DNA of 64,000 nt from Carya illinoinensis (Eukaryota > Streptophyta > Magnoliopsida > Fagales > Juglandaceae), in the NCBI RefSeq assembly GCF_018687715.1, contig NC_056765.1, positions 27,177,129 to 27,241,128 on the forward strand, written 5' to 3'. This document shows positions 26,510 through 38,494 of this stretch, piece after piece. The translations under genes were made by a program, and so were the position numbers. The notes under the pieces were generated by a model. It ran no database searches. It was not told where the DNA came from and saw only the letters and a list, made by a program, of their open reading frames with translations. The first letter of the stretch is position 1. Each line of letters starts with the position of its first letter.

Positions 26510-26822
26510 GGTTCTACTTGCTATTTTTTTGTGCTTTTTTTTTTTTCTTTTCTTTTTTGGCCACTACTGCCTTCAAGCTTGTGTTATTGATTCTTGGGGT
26601 TTATGTTCAAGTGGGATAAGTCTTTTCTATTAGAAAAACGTAATCTAGGTTTACCCTAACAACAAATCAACAAAATAAGAGCAACTCCATCTTGGGGTTG
26701 TTGCTTGATAATATGTGATTCAAAGTGATTTTGCTTGAAGCAACTGGAATTGAAGGATAAGAGCAACTCCACGAGACGGTCTGATGAACTCTTCTCCAAA
26801 ACAATGGCCTCTTCTCCAAAAG

Positions 26823-26856
26823 TGGGGGTGGGGGCCGGGGGGGGGGGGGTGGCGGC
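26823..26856 (+). repeat. G-rich tract with a 13-base G run
   Basis: GTGGGGGTGGGGGCC followed by an uninterrupted G run and GTGGCGGCG. It meets the usual pattern for a G-quadruplex. Run length is prone to sequencing error. Confidence 0.8.
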
Positions 26857-28345
26857 GCAGAGAAGCAATGAACACGAACTTAAGGGCTCTTCTCCAAAAC
26901 AAATGTTTCATTAAGGAAAAATAAAAAGAAAAAAAAAAAACAAAATCGACATCAGGTGTGGTGTGTGGGGTGGTGAACAGTACTGATCTATAACAAAACT
27001 CATATTGGATGGTATATAAAACTGATCATGAATTTTACACATGCAACATCTGATCAAAGATGCACCCATAATTAATTGTTATTCTGAATTGTACAAAAGG
27101 CAACGTACATGGAAGCTGGCGGGTCCAATCATCTTGTGCCATGTGGATTAGTTAATGTTTAATTACACTTCTCAACCATGGCACACTCATGGATATATGG
27201 TTAATGTTTACACTTTTCGTAGAATGCTAATTCTCTGCCCGAATGCAAGCTTATATCTTTCTATTATATAAGTGTCTATCTAGTTTGCTACAGTAATGAA
27301 TAATATTTTTATTATCCTTCCATGTATTGTGTGTTTACTTTTTACCCTTCTATTTTATTTTGTGTACAACCCATACAAAAGTTAGTAGGTTGTGTCATGT
27401 CAGTGGTTTATATCTGTTTATTTATGTACTGTGTGTGTTTATTTGTGTCAATTGGTTGTGCAAAAGTCGGCTTCTTGACGCAAGGGAGAGTTGTTTTTTT
27501 CCTTTTTGAAAGAGATGCAAGTGGCTGTTTTGGACAATGGTAATATATTACAATAAAACTCAGAATATTATAAGATGAATGCTAGTTATGAATTTGTAAT
27601 AATTTACAATATCCATATATTTTTTATATTTACAAATTGTTTTTATATACAATGTAAAATAATTCAGTCTTATATACAAAACAAAAACATATAAGCCAAA
27701 TCAAAATTAAAAATAAAATCAAAATATGAAAAAATTGGTTAAAAAACTTTTTCAAGATATTTTTTAGAAGAAAATGAAATATATGTGTTTTAAATGATGA
27801 ACAATAAAAAGAATTTGCTTACAAAGGTAAAAATCAAAGTAAAAGAAATTAATAAAGAAGTAAATGAAATATAGATAATAAAAAAAATATTTAGAAGATA
27901 AACAGTATGCCCGCTACATTTAGCGGGTTACTCTGTCTGGATGTATTTTACATTTCATTTCACATAATCAAATGTAACTCGTTTTTAGAGCAATTCTTTA
28001 AATAGTTTAAATTTTTTGTATAATATAAAATTAGCCATTGAGAGTGCTTTTAGTAAAGCTCATTAATCCGCTTTCCATCCTATGTTTTATTCATTTAATT
28101 TTTTTATTTTATTAAAATGGCTCAGCATTCTACAACACTGCAAGTGAACATTCTGGTGTTTCAAGCCACACATTAATAAAACATGGTGCATTAGAAATGA
28201 TGCTCAATTTGTTCCTTTCCATTTTGTCATGAATTCTTTTTGTTTTTGGTTTTCTAATTTTTAAATTTGTAAATAAATGTACTTTTTTTCTAATTACCGG
28301 ATATATTAATATTTATATTCCATCTATATATAATTCATATATATA
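26857..28345. other. Intergenic, upstream of PLATZ gene
   Basis: AT-rich. Around 27905-27935 a short inverted repeat GCCCGCTAC...TAGCGGGTTA is seen. Plus-strand frames near 27322-27543 are not recognisable. The right part is the PLATZ promoter. Confidence 0.4.
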
Positions 28346-28354
28346 TATATAAAT
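28346..28354 (+). promoter_or_regulatory. TATA-box candidate for PLATZ
   Basis: TATATAAAT lies about 30 bp before a likely transcription start near 28380, ahead of the 5' UTR exon. It is embedded in a TA repeat, which lowers confidence. Confidence 0.4.
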
Positions 28355-28387
28355 ATTTGCCGACCTCTCTTGCCTTTCGAAGATCAG

Positions 28388-28411
28388 ATGCAAGCAAGCG
28401 AGGAGAGCTAG
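28388..28411 (+). CDS. Upstream ORF in PLATZ 5' UTR
   Basis: ATG followed by six codons and TAG (MQASEES) inside the 5' UTR exon that ends at the GT donor 28526. It could reduce translation of the main frame if the transcript starts upstream of it. The transcription start is inferred, so this is tentative. Confidence 0.3.
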   Translation: MQASEES

Positions 28412-28637
28412 AAGAATCAAAACGTGAAGCGTAACCCAAACAGACAGTACTCCTCTTCCAAGCCGACATCCAACCTATCATTTTCTGATCATCTGAACCT
28501 TGTATCTATCTGAACCTCAACAAAGGTAATGACCATGATGAATATGATCTCAAATATCAATCTTTAGTTTATGCATAACATATGTGCCGTCTCATTTTTG
28601 TTTTTGGTTCAGTACTGTATTTCTTTTTGGGATCACG

Positions 28638-29305
28638 ATGTCGATGTTGGTACCTCCCTGGCTTGAATCATTATTGTCAACAGAGTTCTTCTCCTTTTGC
28701 GCCACTCACAAGGATGCATATCCCTCGCGTAGCGAATGCAACATGTTCTGCCTTGATTGTCACGATGATTCCTTCTGCTTCTATTGCCGATCAACCCAAC
28801 ACAAAGATCACCGAGTTATTCAAGTGGGTATACCCTTCTTTTTTATTCTCAAATTTTTAACCTTTTTTATGGTAATATTATTTTATCGTACTGAGGCTCT
28901 ATATCTATGTATAATGCAGATTAGACGATCATCGTATCATGATGTTGTTCGGTTAGCCGAGATTGAGAAGGTTTTGGATATAAGGGGAGTTCAGACTTAT
29001 GTGATAAACAGTGCCAAAGTTCTCTTCCTCAATGAGAGACCTCAGCCTAAGATTATTAATAATATTACCGGTAAAGGAAGTACTCCTTCTCTGTGTGAAG
29101 TCTGTAGCAGAAGTCTGTTGGACCAGGCCTGCTGCTTTTGTTCTTTGGGATGCAAGGTTAGCAATTTCCATATATATATATATTTATAAGAACTCCAATT
29201 CACAATATTAATCCATATATAATATAGTCTATGAATTGAACTGTAATGCATATTAATCCATATATAATATAGTCTAAAATTTAACTGTAATGCATGCATG
29301 TCTCA

Positions 29306-29377
<72 letters not shown>

Positions 29378-30069
29378 CTATACTATTTTCTTATGAGAAA
29401 TGCTTTAGCTAGCCACAAATTATAAATTTCATAAAAGTAAACTCGTAAACAAATATATAGTTTTATATATGTAAGATGTCAAATTGTAAAGTTAGTTTTC
29501 TTGTAAAGTACATCTAATTGATCATATAAAACTATATTAATTTGTGAATTTATTTTTGTGAAATATCTTTGTAAATGTAGCACTTATCTTTTCTTGTTCT
29601 TGATACCATGCATTAATTTCATTAAAAGCATGCATATATATAAGTAGGACATTTTCTTCCTGTTTTCTTTTCTTTTTTCCTATGGTTTTTTTCTTGTTTC
29701 AAATTATGAATTCATGATTGTCAAACTTTTCTTTTTTTCTTTAGTGTTGGTCCGGGAATTAAGGGGGGTTTCGTCTGGTTTTAAGCATGATCTCTTTTTA
29801 AATCTTAGCTTGCAGGAATGAAAAAGAATGGAGATTTGAGGTTTGTGATCTTAAGCAAGAAACCTGATCATGAAATCACGGGAAGAAGGGAAAGAATGTC
29901 AATTAATAGAAGATTGCCAGTAAAGGAAGATGATCAAGATCAACAATTGCGTGAAAGCAATATCCAACAAAACAAAGTAAAGTACCAGAGCGAGCCTTCA
30001 CAACCTCATAATAATTCCAATTCAAGAAGAAGAAAGGGCATTCCTCGAAGGGCACCTTTAGGGCCCTAA
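28638..30069 (+). CDS. PLATZ zinc-binding transcription factor
   Basis: Coding exons 28638-28823, 28920-29156 and 29809-30069 join in phase to 227 residues. An intron at 28526-28612 lies in the 5' UTR, so the start is the first ATG of the next exon; VPPWLESLL directly after it is the conserved PLATZ N-terminus. The zinc-binding region spans residues 21-58: C21-x2-H24, C34, C38-x2-C41, C47-x2-C50 and H55-x2-H58. It is followed by IRRSSYHDVVRLAEIEK (63-79) and a second Cys cluster (LCEVCSRSLL...CCFCSLGCK). The basic tail ends RRRKGIPRRAPLGP, typical of the family. PLATZ proteins bind A/T-rich DNA in the nucleus and mostly repress transcription or act with RNA polymerase III. The third exon is isolated by a 652-bp intron that contains a TA array and a MITE. 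All frames are intact. Confidence 0.93.
29308..29377. repeat. (TA)n microsatellite in PLATZ intron
   Basis: About 34 uninterrupted TA repeats within intron 29157-29808. Confidence 0.95.
29395..29588. mobile_element. MITE in the last PLATZ intron
   Basis: The left arm GAGAAATGCTTTAGC plus CACAAATTATAAATTTC and the inverted right arm GATAAGTGCTACATT plus TATTTCACAAAAATAAATTC pair over about 60 bp with gaps. The ends resemble those of the MITEs at 20684 and 59171. Confidence 0.65.
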
Positions 30070-30627
30070 TCTACCCCACAAAACTTGCATGCAAATGATC
30101 ACGATCCAGCTCATGATTATTCTGATCACAAGTCCGACCACGTGGGTTTATTTTCCTAAAGGGTAAGCTGTCCAAACGACGGTGGGTTTGAAAACAAAGG
30201 TTAGGTTTAGGTACCGTTACTTTCGGGGATGGGCTAACTAGCTGGCTTTGCAAATTAACAGTATTTGCAGTACAATTATTAATGCTTGAAACATGCAAAG
30301 TTAATGTAAATATTGTTATCTACAAACTTAGGATTCTCGTAATTTTTTTTATTTTTATTTTTTTAAGTTGAGTTTCATTTTTTTTTAAATGAGTGTTTGA
30401 AGCTTTCACATTTTAAAATTATATCTAATATTATTCAGTCATGTTATATATATATATATATATATATAAAACTGATGTACGATATAGTAGTTAGCTTAAT
30501 TGGATGCTTCTGATTGGCTGTTTTATGAATATGTGTAACCCCTAGGTGTTAAAATGTGATCACTGTATCCACTATAAGTAAGAGTTATCAATAAAATTAA
30601 AATACTGTTATCTTCTTAAAATAAAGT

Positions 30628-30659
<32 letters not shown>

Positions 30660-30664
30660 GTTGC

Positions 30665-30704
<40 letters not shown>

Positions 30705-31680
30705 TAATATATATTGCCAAGAACTTAATAGCCGGATGACATATATATGACCTGATTTTCCAAGTGAAAAATATGGATTTGAAAACCCCTACCACTGTAT
30801 CAAAATTTTTTTATAAAAAAAAGACATTATTTTCTTTATATCTGGCGGTGGCCTAGCATTGCTCCAGCTGGGAGAATATAATTAATTATTGATGCATCCA
30901 TTGATCATATGTTGGAAAACAATATTTATATTTATACTAGCAATATTTTACGTACGCATCAAAGGCATGCAAACTTTACTTAAAATAAAAGGTATTCTGT
31001 TGTTTTTATTTTACAAGCAATATTATCAAGTAAAATTCTACATATCAATATCCCAGCCTACACTGTATGTGTGTGTATATATATATATATATTAATGTGT
31101 AAATATGTGTACTTAAATAAAATGATAAAAATAACAAATAACATATTGGTGTGTGCTGCGGGAATTATGACCTGTAACATTTCTCTATTATCAAAGCATT
31201 AATCATTATGTTTTTTTCCTTTTATGGTAATATTAGAGTACTGTTATGAATATTATATAAAAGTTTTAATTAATTAATTACATCCTCTCGTGCTAGCTAG
31301 TCATCGATCTCACCTTGCTTCTTTTTATTTTTTTTTTCTTTTTTCTTTTCCATTAACTGTTGATCAAAATGTAATTTTCACGAAATATCTTTGGAAAAAT
31401 GAAAAGAAAAAAAAAAATCATGAATACTAGCTATAGACTTTCTTCTAATTGTTACCATATTATACATATTGTATACACAACCCACACAAATGGAAAATGC
31501 ATCGATCGAAAAGGTATCTATATTAATCTTTTCACCACATATAATTATTTAAAGTATAATTAACTTGGTTCCACCAACTCAAAATTCCTTTAAAGTCATG
31601 TATGCTTTCCTTAGTTTTTTTTATTTCTTTCTCGATTTATTTGTTTTTTGTTTTTGGGTACTTTTATTGAAACACAAGCA
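30070..31680. other. PLATZ 3' flank and AT-rich intergenic DNA
   Basis: The first 200-300 bp are probably the PLATZ 3' UTR. TA microsatellites occur at 30447-30468, 30628-30654 and 30669-30697. No further gene seen. Confidence 0.45.
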
Positions 31681-31789
31681 CACTACAACAAAAATTATTT
31701 TTTGGGACGAAATTGCTTTGGGACGAATTAAAAATCGTCTCAAAAAGTGAGATTTTAGAACGAAATTCAAATAACGACGGAATGCCAGA

Positions 31790-32030
31790 CCGTTCGAATG
31801 CATTCGAACGCTATTCTTAGGGACGAATTTTTTTGTCCCAAATAAGTTAACCGTTTGAACGTAATATTGGCACGATAAGCAAAATTATTTTGGAGGGAAA
31901 TTGACAAACCGATTGAACGGTAAATTATAAACGTTCGAATGATGCATATTCACCGTTCAAACGTTATTTGAAGAGTACGAACGTAGTACCATTCGAACGG
32001 TAAGTTAATACCGTTCAAACGTATTAATTG
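31790..32030. repeat. Left subterminal palindrome array
   Basis: At least eight variants of CCGTTCGAACG (such as CCGTTCGAATG, CCGTTTGAACG, CCGTTCAAACG), 10-40 bp apart, in both orientations because the motif is palindromic. Confidence 0.8.
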
Positions 32031-34380
32031 AAAATTAATACCCTTCCTTAATTAATCCAAATTTCATGATAATAAATGTTATTTAAATGCAATATTCAGT
32101 ATTAATTATATTAAATATAATAATTAATTCAATTATAATATATTTTAACTGTTAAATATATTAAATGCAATATATTTAATGCACTTATATATTATTAAAC
32201 ACTATATATTATATTTATAATTTTTTATATATATAGTATATATTATATTATATTTAATTAAAATATATTATACTATTGAATATTATATAGTATATAGTAT
32301 AAGTTATATTATATAGTATAATTAATATAATATAGACTACTATATACATGAAACTATGTTCATGTATTTATATAACATATATATTATATGTGATATTAAC
32401 TAATATACATATATATATATATATATGTATATGTATATGTATATAGTATATGTATTACATGACTTGTTTAGTATATTTTTCATATTATATTGCAGTTATA
32501 GGCTAATTAGATGACACTCTCTATTCTAGCACTATAAATGATACTATATATACTCAATTTTAGCTTTTGTATCATTATAATACACTCTAATTGCTAGTAG
32601 TATAGATGACATTATATATAATAGTAGATATCTTATTATTAAATAATATTATAATAATAATATAATATAATAAACACTATATATATATGCATGTGATACA
32701 TATAACCCTATGCTATGATACCATATATATGTTATATATAATAGGTTAATATATATACTTGACTATAATACTAGATGTAATATGATATTTTATACTATAT
32801 ATGTTACTAAACTATATAATATATGTTTGATTATATATTATATAGTTATATTATTATGTCTCTAAACTATAGTATATTTACAAGTTATTATATTTAAAGG
32901 TATAGTGCAAAAAAAATACAATAAGCAACATTTTAATTAGAGGGGGAAAATTTTCCCGCTAATCTATTTGACGTTCGAACGTTCATTAAATAACCGTTCG
33001 AACGTCAATGTTCTACATTTACACGACAGAACCTCACAATCTCGCACTCGTTCCAGTCGACTTCCAGTCGCTCCCACGCTCATTTTCTTCCAACCAATGC
33101 CATTATTCTTCAATCCAGCCCTCAAATATTACTAATTTCTATCAATCTCTTATATTTTCGGATTAAGAGGTTGTTTTTATTGTTTAGTGAAGAGTATTTA
33201 AGTTTTGGGCATTGGGTACGGGTGGATTTTCCGGTTTATCTCTCCAAATTAGGTATTCTCCTTAAATGTATTCTCATTTTAGATTTTATATAAGTGTTTT
33301 CGTTTGCTATAATGAGTTCGTCATATAGTTTGTTGTCTTTTGATGTAATTTGGACTGTAAATATTGAGGTTTTCAAAGGTTGAAGACGACCGTAATTTGG
33401 AATTAATCCGTTCGAATGGTATTCATGTGCCGTTCGAACGTATGCCCTTAAATCGAACAATGACTAGCACCGTTTGAACGTTATGTTGGTCAGTGTTAAA
33501 ATAATTAATACTTTAAATGTAGGAATTGAATTAAAAATTAATTATTTATAATCTATATTTAATAATACTTAAATACTTAAAATATTAAAGTAATCAAATG
33601 AGAATGAATTAAATTACAAATCATCTAAGATTTAATAATACTTAAATATTAATAGTTGAATTATTCAACTATAGGTTAATACACAAAAATACTTAATCTT
33701 TGAATTAATAAAATGAATTTTAAATAAAATACAAATAATCTAGATTTAATAATACTTAAATACTTAAAAGTTAAAAGTAATCAAATAAATTTGAATTAAA
33801 ATATAAATTCAGAATTATAATTAATAAAATGGAATGTTAATTACAATACAAATAGTTATAATTATTAACTAGAATGTTAATTACAATACAAATAGTTATA
33901 ATTATTAACTAAAATGTTAATTAAAATACAAATAGTTATAATTAATAAAATATTTTGAAAGATATAAAACAACTATCTAATTATTTAATAATATAAATAT
34001 TTAATTAACATATCTTGCATTGTTTGTTTGATACATGTTAAATATTGGCATATCTTATATTGCTTGTTCATCAAAATTAGCCTTAGACCTGTTCGAGAGT
34101 TATCAATCCGCCTTAATTGAAACATTGATAACTCTTGAATTGTTCAAAGTGGACAGTTTTGAATTGTAAGATCATTCTCGCAAACTATCGATCTATATCT
34201 GTTATACGTCCAGCATTAAGATTTTGGCAGATTTATCCTTGTTCTCCAGATATGCAGTTTCGGTGATGTTGTTTGGTAATGTTTAATAAACGAAATTTAA
34301 TTGGTAAATGATTTTATTTTACTTTAAAGTTAGAATATTATAAATGATAATATATTTGTCTAAATTTTTTTCTGTAAGGA

Positions 34381-34579
34381 TGATTTCAAATTAAATTTTG
34401 GTCGGAAAGAGGAGCGTAAAACTGTGGAAGAGCTTATGAGTAATGCATTCCGCAAGTATAAGGCGAGGTGTTTGAGCATTATAATAAGTTTGAGAATAGT
34501 GAAGAAGCACGCCAACATGAAGGAGAACAAGCAGAGTTCAGGAGAGATATGCAACTCCAAATGCAACAGCTTATGCAAC
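34381..34579 (+). pseudogene. Remnant of a CACTA-associated coiled-coil ORF
   Basis: One frame reads DDFKLNFGRKEERKTVEELM, and after a frame change near 34466 another reads EVFEHYNKFENSEEA then MQLQMQQLMQQYRPPTN and a stop at 34600. A Gln/Met-rich coiled-coil C-terminus is what I recall from the plant En/Spm tnpA-like (Ptta) protein family. No catalytic transposase was found. Identification is by style only. Confidence 0.4.
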
Positions 34580-34796
34580 AATACAGGCCTCCAACCAATT
34601 GATGGTTTTTTACGTCTAGCTTATGACATTATCTAATTATGTATGAACAATGCTAGTATCATGGTTATTTATTTCTTCGCACTTATTATAAAACTTTTGT
34701 GAGTAATTAAACAGTTCCTAATTTATGTTTTTCAAATATTATGGATGTTTATTTAGTTTTTTTTATATAATTATTGGTTTTAATAAAAATAATATC

Positions 34797-35104
34797 CGTT
34801 CGAACGACCGTGTCACGTTCGAACATTAATGGGTAGGCCATTCAAACGATAATGTACCGTTCAAACATTAATGACCAAACCGTTCGAACGATACCAAATG
34901 CTCAAAAAAACGTTCAAATGCAGGTCATTACCATAGCGTTCGAACATTCTTCAGCACCGTTCGATCTCTTCTACCGTTTGATCTGTTCCTTTAACGTTTG
35001 AACGTAATTCTATTGATCGTTTGAACGTATCTTGATAACCGTTCAAAAGATACATTAACGTTCGAACAGTAACTGTGCTTCTCAGTTACTGTTCGAACGT
35101 ATCT
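34797..35104. repeat. Right subterminal palindrome array
   Basis: About a dozen CGTTCGAACG variants, including CCGTTCGAACGACCGTGTC and TTACTGTTCGAACGTATC. Matches the left array in motif, supporting one element. Confidence 0.8.
35058..35100. repeat. Perfect 18-bp inverted repeat
   Basis: Arms ACGTTCGAACAGTAACTG and CAGTTACTGTTCGAACGT are exact reverse complements around a 7-base loop TGCTTCT. It contains the transposon palindrome twice. Confidence 0.95.
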
Positions 35105-35112
35105 TGAGACAC

Positions 35113-35166
35113 CAGAAGCCAACAAATTCTATTTTATTTGCTATATTCCGATTAGGTCCTATGTCA
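35113..35166 (+). repeat. 5' LTR remnant (54 bp)
   Basis: Aligns with the end of the 3' LTR (40314-40366): CCAGAAGCC-ACAAATT-TATTTTATTTGCTATATT and GGTCCTA-GTCA. The upstream 327 bp or so of the LTR are absent and are replaced by CACTA sequence. Confidence 0.85.
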
Positions 35167-35169
35167 ATT

Positions 35170-35182
35170 CGGTATCAAGAGC
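35170..35182 (+). other. Primer binding site (gypsy)
   Basis: CGGTATCAAGAGC, resembling the tRNA-iMet primer site with its first T changed to C and one inserted A. Confidence 0.6.
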
Positions 35183-35477
35183 TGAAGTTCCTACCGTTCA
35201 CCACCATGCATGAACGAAGCAACAAACATCCTGCTACCAACCAACACCACAACAACACGATGATATCCTGTTGGAAGTGATTAACCAACTTGGCTCCCTC
35301 AACAAGAAGGTCGAAGTAGTCTAGAACCATGTGTTTGATAAACTAGAAGGTTCGAGCGTTAACAAGCAAGAAGATATGTCGAAAAGTGGGGAATCCAAAC
35401 TACATCTGGAAGGAGGAAGCAATGTAGAAGACCACTCACACCTACCACCTTTCACCCCATTCCAATGGTCTTGATGG

Positions 35478-36315
35478 ATGCCAAGAAACCTTAGGGACGG
35501 AAACAATTTCATGCACCGTATGGACTCGTTCATGCACCGAGTAGAGTCTTCCAAGAATCATCTTGATGAGGCCACACGGCAAATCCGACTGGAAGTACCC
35601 TATTTCTGTGGCAAGCTAGATCCCTATGCTTTCCAAGACTGGGTTACAGCCCTTGAAGATTACTTCGATTGGTTAGGGATGATAGATCATAAGGTCCATT
35701 TTGTGAGGATGAAGTTGAAGGCCGAGGCAAGTAAGGGTCTGGTGGCAAAGAGTCAAAGAACAGTTACATTGGCTCCATATATCAATCACCTATTAGTGAC
35801 TGGGAAGAGATGAAAATAAGGCTGCAAGAATAGTATTTTCCTATCAACTACGAAGAGATGTTATTTGAGGAACTGCTATTACTAAGGCAAGGCGCAAAAT
35901 CCATAGATGACTACACCAACAAATTTCATGAACTTAGCATCCAAAGCCGCGTGTCCAAAACAGAATGCTAGTCCATTGCTCGCTACAAAGCGCCTACACG
36001 AAGACATCCTTAAAGAGTTGATCACCGTCCGTTTGACAAGCATCGAAGAGGCATATCAACTAGCACTTCGTCTGGTGCAGCAACACGGGGTTCTTACCAT
36101 GCGAAAGGTTAGCAATAACTGGACCAACCCCACTCCAAACTACAACCTTAACTAAAGAATCCAAGCCTCTCCATCGGAATGCACTTGGCAAAAAACACCG
36201 ATGGCTCCAAAAAAGAGAAACCTAGAACGTGATTTCAGCAAAAGCAAACCTAAAGAATATTATAAATGTGGTCGGGGTGGCGACTTTTCCGTAGTATGCC
36301 TCACTAAGGAATAGA
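35478..36315 (+). pseudogene. gypsy gag with decayed zinc knuckle
   Basis: The capsid part reads IRLEVPYFCGKLDPYAFQDW and VTALEDYFDWLGM, then after a stop near 35813 a second block (ITVRLTSIEEAYQLALRL). A zinc knuckle follows near 36250-36300: YYKCGRGGDFSVVC has lost its first Cys (Y) and the His. Multiple frame changes. Confidence 0.8.
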
Positions 36316-36525
36316 GGCTAGCTTTAGCATGAGACAACACATCTAAAACCACGAAAGAGGAAATAACGTCGGGCACCGACGATGAAGGCGAAACCACAAT
36401 TCTTGAGAAAGTATTGGAAGGATCCCAGTTGCCTCTTTGCGTAATCCATCGTGTATTAATTGGTCAAAAGAAAGAAAGACCCAGTTGGGGATGACTAGCT
36501 GCATACCAATATCTTCCATATTGGA

Positions 36526-36822
36526 GTGGAACACCAACGGAAGTCCCTGAACTTGATCATTGATAATGAGAGTGGCACAAATGTGATATCCCAAGAGGTG
36601 GTGCAGAAACTTAAACTCCCAGTGGAGAAACACCCTCTACTGTACAAGCTGAGTAGGATAGATGATACCTCCATTCTTGTGAAACATCAATGCCTAATCA
36701 CGTTCTCCCTTGGGAAAAACTATATTGACACCATACGTTGTGACATGATCACCATGAAGGCTTGCCATCTATTACTGGGCCGCCCTTGGCTATATGGCAA
36801 GCGAGTTAGGTATGATGGCTAA
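36526..36822 (+). pseudogene. gypsy aspartic protease remnant
   Basis: SLNLIIDNESGTNVISQEVVQ aligns with the usual IDSGS/TNFI segment of retroelement proteases, with the active-site DSG changed to DNESG. The downstream end CHLLLGRPWLYGKRVRYDG is typical (LLLGRPW). Confidence 0.75.
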
Positions 36823-37352
36823 AAGAACATGTACTCCTTTTTGTTTGGAAATAGAAAAGAGGTTCTACAACCCATGAAGGTCCATGATTTCGACCACCCA
36901 GCTGGTGAGGACTGAATATTAACATTAAGAGGGTTCTCTCAGGCTAGTCATGACCGTGGGATTATTTTTGCACTAATTGCCAAAAGCCTCATTTCACCTT
37001 CCACAACGAATGAGCCGCTGCCGAAAATACAAGAACTCTTGGAGGAATTTGCTGATATCACCCCAGAAGAGTTGCCTCAAACCCTTCCTCCCATGAGGAC
37101 ATTCAACACACTGTAGACTTAATACTCAGCATAACATTGTCCAACTTACCTGTGTATTGTTTGAGCTCCGCTGAGCACAAGGAGCTCCAGCGACAAGTAC
37201 AAAACCTGCTTGACATGGGATTTATTCAAGAGAGCCTCAGTCCCGGCTCTCCTCATGCCCAAGAAGAACGACAACTGGCAAATGTGCATTGACAACTGTG
37301 CCATTAATAAATCACAGTAAAATATCAATTTCTCATTCCTTGATTAGATGAC

Positions 37353-38269
37353 ATGCTGGACGTGTTACATGGCATGCAAATATTTTCAAAAATAGATCTT
37401 CGGAACCGCTACCATCAAATACAACTACGTCCTGGAGACGAGTGGAAAACCGCCTTTAAGACGAATGAGGGCCTTTTCGAATGGCTTGTGATGTCGTTCA
37501 AGCTTACGAATGCCCCCAATACGTTTATGCAGGTCATGAACCAGGTTCTACGGCCTTTCATTAATAAGTTTGTTGTTGTATATTTTGACGACATTCTAGT
37601 GTTCAGCCGGGACTACCCTTCCCACCTATACCATTTACATCAAGTGTTACAAGTCCTTCATTTTGAGAGTTTTGCCATACACTTGAAGAAGTGCATTTTT
37701 GGGAAAAACTCAGTAATCTTTCTCGGATTCATGATTTCTAATCAGGGTGTGTCTATCGACCCTGATAAAGTGCAAGCCGTTTGAGACTGGCCCACCCCAA
37801 ATAATGTGCATGCACGTAGCTTCCACGGCCTAGCATCATTCTATTGGTGTTTCATCAGGGGTTTAGTAGCATCATGACCCCGATTAAAGAATGCACCAAG
37901 GTTAGGTCCTTTGTGTGGACTCCAGCAGTCGAACGGGCATTTCAGGAAATCAAACAACTCTTTACAGAAGCTCTAGTTCTTAGACTTCCCAACTTTGAAC
38001 AGTCATTTGAGGTAGCTTGCGATGCGTCTCACACAAGAATAGGAGGAGTGCTTAGCCAACAAGGCTACCCCAATGCGTACTTCAGTAAGAAGATAAACGA
38101 AACTCGGCGCAGTTACTCTACGTACGACCTCAAATTTTATACCCTTGTTCAGTCTCTACGACACTGGTGGCACTATCTCATCCATCAAGAGTTTATCCTC
38201 TACATAAAACACAATGCCCTTTGCCACCTACAATCGCAGAAACACTTGAACGCTAAGCATGCGCACTAG
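37353..38269 (+). pseudogene. gypsy reverse transcriptase / RNase H
   Basis: RT blocks FSKIDLRNRYHQIQLRPGDE, FKLTNAPNTFMQVMNQVL and the intact catalytic box VYFDDILVFSRD are in one frame to 37784, where a stop follows DPDKVQAV. RNase H continues at 37844 with FEVACDASHTRIGGVLSQQG and TYDLKFYTLVQSLRHW. The upstream RT N-terminus (37100-37350) is frame-disrupted. Confidence 0.85.
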
Positions 38270-38494
38270 GTAGACTTTCTCCATCAGTTCTCCTTTGTGC
38301 TCAAACATAAAGCAGATTCTGAAAACCAATTGGCTAATGCTCTCAGCCTCGAAGCTGTACTACTTATCACTCTGGCAATGTCAACAATTGGGTTTGAATC
38401 CATTAAAGCAGAATACACTGCCGACACCAAGCTTAGCCCCGTGTACACGACATTGCAATTATAATCTTCCCCATAGTATGCTGACTTTACCCTC

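Larger units (their letters stand above)
31681..35108 (+). mobile_element. Second CACTA-type transposon, right end missing
   Basis: The left terminus reads CACTACAACAAAAATTATTT followed by repeated GGGACGAA / GGGACGAATT motifs. Subterminal arrays of CGTTCGAACG-type palindromes occur at 31790-32030 and again at 34797-35100, with more copies at 32970-33005 and 33405-33485. This two-sided array is typical of transposase-binding subterminal repeats in CACTA elements. The right inverted terminus and target duplication are not present: the sequence passes directly into a truncated gypsy LTR near 35108. Confidence 0.7.

Noticed and set aside
28584..28640. Earlier start for PLATZ at 28584
   Set aside because: This stretch includes the tail of the 5' UTR intron (acceptor at 28611-28612); the first exonic ATG is 28638.
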